Shown here piece after piece: positions 8,097-16,900 of a stretch of 64,000 bases of DNA. The notes below the pieces were generated by a model. It was not told where the DNA came from, ran no database searches, and saw nothing but the letters and a program-made list of their open reading frames with translations. The first letter of the stretch is position 1, and the number at the start of each line of letters is the position of its first letter. Source of the DNA: an uncultured Saprospiraceae bacterium (lineage in GTDB: Bacteria; Bacteroidota; Bacteroidia; Chitinophagales; Saprospiraceae). Both the position numbers and the translations under genes were made by a program. The stretch spans positions 1 to 64,000 of the forward strand of contig CALEYL010000042.1 in assembly GCA_937926205.1 (NCBI GenBank). Reading direction: 5' to 3'.

Positions 8097-9563
8097 ATGA
8101 CAGACCTGCTTCCATCCACCCGCTCTTTCGACCGTTCGAACCCGCTGCGCTACGTTGGCTGGTTTGCTTTCATCGCGCTGGGCGTTATGGCCTGGGCATT
8201 TTTTCTGGAGCGCACCGTTTTTCTGGATGCCGCGTTTCAGTCTTTTACGGTCATCACCAAAAATGAACTGGCGATCCAGGTAGGGCGATTTGGGTCGGCT
8301 GTGACACAGGTTTTTCCCCTGATTGCGGTTCGCTTAGGATGGTCGCTGGAAGCAGCCTTAAAAGCTTACTCCCTTTCATTTGTCATTTACCCTTTCATCT
8401 TGTTTTTAATCCTTCTCGGCGTCTTCCGGAATGGGCGGATGGGCCTTGTGCTGGCGCTTTTTTATACGCTTCTGGCCAGCCACACCTTCTACTGGATCCA
8501 GTCGGAACTGCTGCAGGGCTGCGCTCTGGTGATCTTTTATTACGGCATTGTGGATGCGTTGTTTTACAAAGACCATCCGGCGCTCGACCATCCTTTGGGT
8601 GCAGGGGCCATCTACCTGCTGATGACAGGTCTGACGGTCGTCATCATCTTTTTCCACCCCGTTACTTTTATCCCGTTCTTTTACATCTGGCTGTTTATGG
8701 CCATCAGTAAGGGACGGGAAAAGCGAAAAGCATTTTATGTATTGCCCGTCATCGGCATTGCCGTGATGCTGTTTAAACGCTTCGGCCTTCCGGCCAATGC
8801 ATACGATACGGCGACGACCGGACTGGCAGATGGGGTTTTCGGACGCCTTGTTCACTTTTTTTCCCTGCAAAGTTCCCAGAACTTTTACCGCTTCTGCGTC
8901 ACCGATTATTATTGCTTTCCCCTGCTGCTGGCAGCGCTGATTGTCTTTTACGTCCGAAGACGCGATTACCGAAAACTGGTATTGGTGATTGGTTCCATCC
9001 TGGCTTATCTGGTGCTTGTGAATTGTACTTTCCACTGGAATGTGGAGCAGTTTTACATCGAAAGTCACTATCAGGTGCTGTCGGTGCTGATGGCGGTGCC
9101 GCTGGTGCTGGATCTGCTGCGCGAGCCACGCTGGCGTCGGGTTTTGCTGGTTTTGATTCCGCTGGTGGTGTTCATCCGGGTAGTAAACATCGGGTGGCTG
9201 CACAATTTATACGCGAAGCGCATTGCCATTGAGCGGGAACTGATTGACCACGCGAAGCAATTTGGCGGTGAAAAGTTCATGATTTCCCGCGATGACCTGC
9301 CCTGGGGTGATCTTTTTATGACCTGGGGACTTCCTTACGAAACGCTTTACCTTTCGGCGTTGGAACACCCCGACTCGGCCATCACCGTGCTGTCACTGGA
9401 AGGCGATCAGCCTTTTGTGAACGAAAATGCCGCCAAAACGGATTTGTTCTTCGGGCCCTGGGGCATTCAAAACCAGAGCGAAATCGAACAAACAGGGTAT
9501 TTCCGCTTTCAGGACACCATTCCTTACCGGAAATTGTCGAGGGTAGAAGCATTTGGGAAGTAG
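8097..9563 (+). CDS. Polytopic membrane protein of unknown function
   Basis: The protein has 488 residues from the ATG at 8097; an upstream TTG at 8082 is possible but overlaps the preceding gene. About ten hydrophobic segments are visible, beginning at residues 20-40, followed by a hydrophilic C-terminal portion of about 110 residues (from about 375). The layout of an early loop, many helices and a soluble C-terminal domain recalls GT-C-type glycosyltransferases or O-antigen ligase-like proteins, but I see no decisive catalytic motif. It is probably co-transcribed with the dehydrogenase upstream and is convergent with the GNAT gene. Confidence 0.75.
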   Translation: MTDLLPSTRSFDRSNPLRYVGWFAFIALGVMAWAFFLERTVFLDAAFQSFTVITKNELAIQVGRFGSAVTQVFPLIAVRLGWSLEAALKAYSLSFVIYPFILFLILLGVFRNGRMGLVLALFYTLLASHTFYWIQSELLQGCALVIFYYGIVDALFYKDHPALDHPLGAGAIYLLMTGLTVVIIFFHPVTFIPFFYIWLFMAISKGREKRKAFYVLPVIGIAVMLFKRFGLPANAYDTATTGLADGVFGRLVHFFSLQSSQNFYRFCVTDYYCFPLLLAALIVFYVRRRDYRKLVLVIGSILAYLVLVNCTFHWNVEQFYIESHYQVLSVLMAVPLVLDLLREPRWRRVLLVLIPLVVFIRVVNIGWLHNLYAKRIAIERELIDHAKQFGGEKFMISRDDLPWGDLFMTWGLPYETLYLSALEHPDSAITVLSLEGDQPFVNENAAKTDLFFGPWGIQNQSEIEQTGYFRFQDTIPYRKLSRVEAFGK

Positions 9564-9575
9564 AAGATGAAAGTT

Positions 9576-10028
9576 TTAGGATAACCGCTTTTCAAAGCAG
9601 ACACTGTTTTCCACCCCCGTGTATTGCCCGTAATTCGGGATCTGTTTGTAGCCGCTCTTTTTGTAAAGCTCGATGGCTTCGGGTTGTTTTTTTCCGGTTT
9701 CCAGCAGGCAGCGCTGATAGGACAATTCAGCAGCCCAATGTTCCAGTTCGGTCAACACTTGGGTTGCGAGCCCTTTCCCTCTGTGTGACGGCAGGGTGTA
9801 CATGCGCTTGACTTCCATCGAATCGGAATCGTATTCTTTTATGGCGCCGCAGGCAATTGCCTTTTCATTTTCATAAGCCACAACGGCGTGTTTAATGCGG
9901 TCAATTTTATTAAATTGAGCATAAAATGCGTGATCAGCGCCGTCTCTTTCCGCCAAATCTGCGTCGAGATGCTTCACCAGTTCGACAAAGTCGGGATTTG
10001 TGGAATCTGTTCTTACAAGCAGTGCCAT
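9576..10028 (-). CDS. GNAT-family N-acetyltransferase
   Basis: A 150-residue single GNAT domain. The acetyl-CoA pyrophosphate-binding motif is clear (MYTLPSHRGKGLATQVL, R-G-K-G-L-A), preceded by the beta-strand MEVKRMY. The C-terminal part contains the usual LYKKSGYKQIP strand. The acceptor substrate cannot be predicted. It lies just after the dienelactone hydrolase on the same strand, with about 40 bp between them. Confidence 0.88.
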   Translation of the reverse strand: MALLVRTDSTNPDFVELVKHLDADLAERDGADHAFYAQFNKIDRIKHAVVAYENEKAIACGAIKEYDSDSMEVKRMYTLPSHRGKGLATQVLTELEHWAAELSYQRCLLETGKKQPEAIELYKKSGYKQIPNYGQYTGVENSVCFEKRLS

Positions 10029-10068
10029 TTTGATATTTCATTACAAAAATCCGGCGTTCAAACCATTT

Positions 10069-10923
10069 CTACAAGTGCTTTTCAAAAAACGCAATGGTTC
10101 TCCCCCAGGCTAATTTTGCCGCCGCTTCATTATACCGGCTTGTTGATGTATCGTTGTGGAAAGCGTGGTTGACGCCCTCGTACATATACAACTCATAAGG
10201 TTTGTTGTTGGCTTTCAGGGCCGCTTCGTAGGCGGGAATACCGGCATTTATGCGCTCGTCCAGTCCCGCATAATGCAATTGAATGGCGGCATTGATTTTC
10301 GGTACATCTGCTTCGGCAGCCGGGCGGCCATAAAAAGCAACCGCCGCTTTCAGGGTGGGTACGTTGACTGCCAGGTTGTTGGACATGGCGCCGCCCCAGC
10401 AAAAGCCCACACAACCGGCATTGCCGTTGTAATCGCTTCGGGAAGCCAGGTAATCGAAAACGCCGATAAAATTCCGGAGGCTGTCTTCTGCTTTGAGGGT
10501 GGTAAAAAGGGTGCGCGCTTCGTCTTCGTTGGCGGGCGTTCCACCCAGCGGAGCCAGGGCATTGGGCGCTATAGCCAGAAAGCCGGCCATGGCAGCCCGG
10601 CGCGCAACGTCTTCAATGTGTGCATTTAAGCCCCGGTTTTCGTGAATTACCACAATGGCGGGGTACTTTTTCTTTTTCTTCGGGCGCGCTACATAAGCGC
10701 CCATATCGGCCGGCACACCGGGATAAGTAATGTATTCCGTGAACAGCTTTTTACCCAAATCCTCCGTCATCAGGGAACGCGCATAATCGGATTCGAGCAA
10801 AGGCAACACGGCGGCAGCCGCGGCTGTTCCTCCCGTAAGCAGGGCTAATTTTTTTAAAAATTCCCCGCGCGTGAGCGGCTTGTGGGTGTACTCATCGTAC
10901 AGATTAATGATGCGCTGATCCAT
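10069..10923 (-). CDS. Dienelactone hydrolase family protein
   Basis: A 284-residue alpha/beta hydrolase. The nucleophile elbow is GFCWGG (Cys as in dienelactone hydrolase), with a candidate acid in AGLDERIN and the histidine in GVNHAFHND, completing a Cys-Asp-His triad. Residues about 15-45 hold a basic segment and a hydrophobic stretch (RGEFLKKLALLTGG then alanine-rich), which suggests export or membrane anchoring. Substrates of exported members of this family are mostly unknown. It is on the same strand as, and 21 bp downstream of, the giant repeat-protein gene's stop. Confidence 0.87.
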   Translation of the reverse strand: MDQRIINLYDEYTHKPLTRGEFLKKLALLTGGTAAAAAVLPLLESDYARSLMTEDLGKKLFTEYITYPGVPADMGAYVARPKKKKKYPAIVVIHENRGLNAHIEDVARRAAMAGFLAIAPNALAPLGGTPANEDEARTLFTTLKAEDSLRNFIGVFDYLASRSDYNGNAGCVGFCWGGAMSNNLAVNVPTLKAAVAFYGRPAAEADVPKINAAIQLHYAGLDERINAGIPAYEAALKANNKPYELYMYEGVNHAFHNDTSTSRYNEAAAKLAWGRTIAFFEKHL

Positions 10924-10944
10924 GATAATAAGTTTTTGGTTGTT

Positions 10945-13900
10945 TTATCGCATAAGCGTAACATCTCCTTTAAACACCTCTGAAAGTCCGTCTACAAAAA
11001 CGACCTCAGCATAGAAGACATAAACGCCGGCATTCATTGGCTGACCCTCAAAAGTACCGTCCCAGCCATATTGCAAATCGTTCGGCTGGAAAGGCCCTTT
11101 CTGGTAAAGCATGTTGCCCCATCGATCAAAAATAATAAATGTCCTGATTTCAGCCACATCCTTTCCGCCAAATACTGTAAACAAGTCATTGATGCCATCC
11201 TCATTGGGACTGAACACATTGGGCACATACACACTGCGTTCCTTGTTCACAAAAATCATCACAACATCGCTGGCGCTGCAGCCATTGGCATCACTCGCCG
11301 TCAGTCGGTACGCCGTGCTTTCCTGCGGATTGGCATACGAATCGGGCTGGTCAGGCGTGCTCAGGTTGAGCGTTGGCGTCCACTGCAAATTAGCAATATC
11401 AAAATTGACCTGTGCACGGATAAGGGTGCTGTCGCCCAATTTAATGGTCCGGTCATCGCCCAGTTCCAGCAACAATTCCTGCGGCGCCACAACAGTTGCT
11501 ACTTCTGAGGCAATGCAGCCGTTGGCATCGCGGATGCTCAGGTCGTAAGCTCCCGCTTCCAGATTCGCAATCGCAAATGGCAATGCTGCCGGTAAGGTCT
11601 GGAATAAATTGCCGTCCAAAGACCAGGCATAAGGCCCGCTGCCGCCACTCAGCGCTTCGATCAGTATACTGCCGTCGCGGTCGCCGTAGCAAAGTGGGGA
11701 AAGGGCCGATACCGTAGTCAGTATGCCCGCCGGTGCGGTCAGCGTAACACTGGTGCTGCCGGTACATCCCGCAGCATCTGTCAGTGTCACCACATAGGTT
11801 GCAGCGCCCAAACCAGTTGCTTCTGCACTGGATTGGCCATTGCTCCAGTTGTATTGAAAAGGCGGCAGCCCGCCCAATGGAACTACCCGCGCGCTGCCAT
11901 CTTCGCTATCGGGACAACTGACGTCAAAACCCTGAAAATCCGAGGTGACTTGTGCCTGGATGGCCAGATTGCTCACACTTACCGTCGCGCTGCCCGTGAT
12001 CATTACCGGGCAGGTGCTTCCTGTGGCCGTTGCAGAGAGGATGGTATAAGTGGCGGTAGCACCCGGACTGACCGTTATGGTGGCCCCGTTGCTGATGTTG
12101 TTCATTGTAACCGGTGCGCCAATGCCGTTGCTGTACGTAACATTAAAGGTCGTACCTCCCGACAGGAGGAAACTAAGGGTCGCCGAATTTCCGGCACATA
12201 TGGAGGTCGTACCTGAGATTGCCGCCGTTATGGCCGGGCTGAAAGTCAGGCTGACCATGATCGTGCTGTCGCAACCACTGGAAGCGCCCCCGATGATAAT
12301 TTCCGTACCAACAGGGTTATTTTGGTTGTAAATAACGCCATTAACCGTCAGGCTTTCTCCGGAGCAAAGCGTTGAATTGATCACACTGGAGACAGCCGGA
12401 AGGAAACTCAGGTTGACAACGACCGTACTGTCGCACCCATTGGCACTTTGCAGAATTTCAGTTCCGGATGGATTGTTTTCATCGTAAACCGTGGCGCCAA
12501 CGAGTAGGTTTTCACCACTGCAAAGCGTTTGCGTCAGGTTGGTTGTCGGTGCTGTGAAGAAAGTCAGGGCGACCACAATAGTACTGTCGCAACCATTGAC
12601 GCCTCCGCCGGCTATGACTTCCGTTCCGGATGGATTGGCTTGATTGTAAACCACGCCATTAACGAGGAGTTGCTCGCCGGGGCAAAGGCTTTGATTGATG
12701 GTCTCCACCACCGGCGACACAAATTGCAAGGCCACTACGATTGTAGAATCACAGCCATTTACACTGCCGCCAACGACAGTTTCTGTGCCGGAAGGATTCG
12801 TTTGATCATACACTGTGCCGTTCACCGTCAGGCTTTCTCCATCACAAAGTACCTGGGAAAGGTTGTTGACGGATGCGGGGTGATAATTCAATTGTATGTT
12901 CACAATCGAGTCGCAACCCTGCGCAGAAACAAATATTTCCTGACCGGAAGGCGTGTTTTCATCATAAGTATTGCCATTCACCACCAAATTTTCACCCGGA
13001 CAAAGCGTTGGCGAAACCGCCGTCGTAACGGGTTGGATAAACGTGAGGCTTACCAGCACCGTTGAATCGCACCCGTTTGCACCCGCATTCGGGAGAAGGG
13101 CAGTGCCCGAAGGATTGGTTTCACTGAACGTTGTCGAACCGATCGTTAAGGTTTCTCCGGCACAAAGGCTCTGCGTCAGGGAACCGGTAGCCGGCGGGAA
13201 GAAACTGAGGCTGATGGTAATGATGCTGTCACAACCGGAAGGGTTGACGCCGGGGATGACTTCTACCCCATTCAGGCGGGTCTCATCGTAGATATTGCCG
13301 TTGACGACAATGCTTTCACCGGGGCAAAGCGTGGAGCTTATTGTTGCCGTTGAATGCGGATTTACCGTGAGGGTAGACGTTGCGTTAAGGGCGCTGCTGC
13401 AGTTGGCGTCTGCAATTCCGGTAAGCGTCAGGAAAATACTGCCGCTTGTCAGGCTGAAATCTGCCGGACAAACATTGATGACGCCCGTGGTGTTTGCAAA
13501 AGTCGCGCTCAAAGCCTGCGGCCCTGAACCGGCATCTAAGGTATAATTGACCGTAAACGGCGCGGTACCGGTCAGCGTAAGCGCAAAATCAAAGCAGTCG
13601 TCTTCGCAAATAGCCATACCCGCTGCAACCGAAGCATTTGGAGTGGCATTCTGGGTAATGATTGTCGCGCTTGCAGACGCAAAACAACCTGCCCCATCTG
13701 TTACGGTGACGCTGTACATTCCCGGGGACAGCCCCATGGGGTCTTCCGTGCCATCGAGGGTATTGTCGCTCCAATCAAAAGTAAGGGGCAGTTGCCCGTT
13801 GCTGACGGTCAGTTCGATGGCGCCGTTCAGGCTTCCCGCACAGGTTTCGTTCTGGGCAACAGCGGCAACACTGATTGTACAGGCGGCATCTGCGATGGTA

Positions 13901-16900
13901 AAACTGCAGGTTTCGGTGCAACCGTTGGCGTCGGTCAGGGTCAGGGAATAGACGCCGGCAGCCAACCCGCCAATAGTCACGGTATCGGCCATGGCCACGT
14001 TTTGATTACCGCCGACAGGGCCGCTCCACATCAACTCATAAGGCGCCGTGCCGTCCGAAACCATAACAGAAGCTTCTCCGTCGGTACCCATAGGCGTAGA
14101 AACCGGCGTTTGCTGGCTGCACACCAAGTCTAAAGGCAAGGTTATCAGGGCAATGGAATCTGTAACAGCGCAGGTGCCGGACCGATCGATTACGGTGACG
14201 GTATAGGTATTTGAAACTAAGTTTTCGATGGAATCATTGGCGACTTCCCCCGTACTCCATAAATACATAAATGGATCAAGCCCGCCAGTCACAACAACAG
14301 AAGCGCTGCCATTGCCTGCCCCGGTACAACTTTCAGCCTGCCCGGAAAGGGTCAGTTGCATGTCGCCGCAAATAACAAATCCGCAGCCATTTCCAAAAGG
14401 ACATCCAATCGCGTCTGTCAGGAAAAAAGTATATGAGCCGGGCAGCAAATCATTGAGAACGATGACGCCCGCCGTATCCGAAGTGATGATCCGTCCGGAA
14501 GGGCCATTTATTTCTAATTGGTATGGTCCCGTGCCATTGCCGAAAGTAAGTTGTACCGAACCGTCTGCAATTGTCGGGCCGGAAGCCGGTCCAAGTACGA
14601 GACATTCAGCAACCATTTGCGGTGGCGTCGTCAGGGTAACGGAAACACTGTCCACACAACCCGCTTCGTCTGTAACCGTCACGGAATAGAATCCGGCAGG
14701 CAGGAATTCCGGAGACATGTTGCCGTCCAGGCTGTCCACATTCCAGTCGTACTGGACCATCCCGGTAACATTAAATACTTCCAGAACGATCGTGCCATTT
14801 ACAGCGCCGAAGCAGGGAGAGATGGCGGAACTGTTTATAGTCACATCCAATGAGCAACCTGTGGTGCCGATCGTGAAACTACATGCCTGCGAACAGCCGT
14901 TGTCATCCGTTGCCGTAAGGGTATACGTTCCGGCAGGCAAATTAGAAATGGTGGTAGCGCCAGCCACAAGAACCATTTGATTGCCGCTGACAGGGCCGGC
15001 CCAAAGCAGGGTATAAGGCACTGTGCCACCGCTAATGGTGATGCTCGCCGCACCGTCATTGCCTCCGGGCATAGAAACCGGATTCAACTGGGCGCAAGAC
15101 AGTACCAGTGCGGGCGGGTCTGTCAATGTCACAGAAGTACTCGCCTGGCATCCATTGTTGTCTGTTACGGTAACAGAATAGGTTCCGGCCGTTACTCCCA
15201 TCGGATTTTCCATACCATCCAGGGCATCGTCGCTCCAATTAAAGTCGAACGGAAATGCGCCTGTGACCATAAGTTCTATCGAGCCATTTGCACTGCCCTC
15301 ACAAGTCGGATTTTCAGCAGTAGCGCTTACCTGTATGTTGCAGGAAGGATCGTTGATGTTGAAATTACAGGTCGTCGTACAATTATTGGCGTCAGTGACC
15401 GTCACGCTGTAGCTTCCCGCCACCAGGCCGGTGATGCTGGCTGTGCCCGCGACGGCTTGTGTCTGCGAGCCGCTGGCTGCGCCCGACCAGGCAATCGTAT
15501 AAGCTGCTGTCCCGCCGCTGATGGTGACACTGGCAGCGCCGTCGTTGCCCCCAATCATCGTAACCGGACTGGCCTGTGCACAGGCAATGCTGAGTGCCGC
15601 CGGCTGATTGAGCATGATAGAAGCGTTGTTCTGACAGCCGTTCGCATCGCTTACCGTAACGGAATAGTTGCCGGCGCCAAGACCGGCAGGATCCTGTATT
15701 CCGTCCAAAGCATTGACATTCCAGTCGTAGGTAAAAGGCATAGCCCCACCCGTCACCGTCAGATCCAGGCTGCCGTTGGTTGCACTGTTGCAGGAAATGG
15801 GTTGAGCAACCACCAGCGATAAGGTTAGCCCGGGAGAAACCGTGAGGCTTACCGCAACCGGCATGGAAGCGCAGGTTCCATTCGTCACAACGGCATAAAC
15901 CGTAGCCGTTCCGGAGGTAAAGCTTCCGGGATTGGCGATAGGCCCGGTCCCGTTGGCATTGGTGAACCAGGTAACGGCATTGCCACTACCGCCATTCACC
16001 GTTGCATTCACACTGGTCAGGTTGAAAACCGCAGTTCCGGCGCCGGTATTACAGGTTTGCAGCGAAGCCGGAGACGCAACGGGCGTAGGCGTCACAATCA
16101 AAGTCACCGCAACAGGCGGAGAAGTGCAGGTGCCGTTGAAGGTGCGTGCGTAAACCGTGACAGATGCCGTAGTGAAAGCAGCCGGATTGCCAATTGGAGT
16201 GGTTCCGGCAGCATTGGAATACCAATCTACCGAGTTGCCGTTGCCGCCATTTATGGTATTGTTAACCGTTGTCAGGTTGAATGTCGCCTGGTTTCCGGAG
16301 CTGGCGCATTGCTCCAGAGATGCGGGATTTGCAACCGGAGCAGCCAGCACCGTCAACGTAACCGGTACGGGCGCAGAGGTACAGGTACCGTTGTCTACCA
16401 CGGCATAAACAGTAATGGAACCGGCTGTAAAAGCGCCGGGGTTGTTGATGGGCATGGTCGCAGCGGCGTTGAGATAAAAGTCTACTGCGTTGCCGGTATT
16501 GCCGTTGATCGACTGGGTAGCAGCACTCAGGTTGAAGGTCGCCTGGCCACTGCCGTTGTCGCAGGCGGATAAACTGCCGGGAATAGCTGTTGGCGCAGGG
16601 ATAATGCTCAGCGGAATGGCTACGGGCAATGAATTGCAAAAACCATCGCTGACCACTGCGTACACCGTTGCATTGCCGGAAACAAAAGCCGCAGGGTTAC
16701 CTACCGGGTTGCTAAGGGTCGAATTTGTATACCAGTTCACAGCATTGCCTGTACCACCATTTATAGTATTGTTCAGGCTGTTCAGGTTGAAAGCTGCCTG
16801 ACCGCTGCCGTTGTCGCAGACGGAAAGGCTGGAAGGCGTTGCAGTGGGTTCGGGTACCACGCTCAGGGTGATGGCAACGGGCTGCGACGTACAGCCGTTT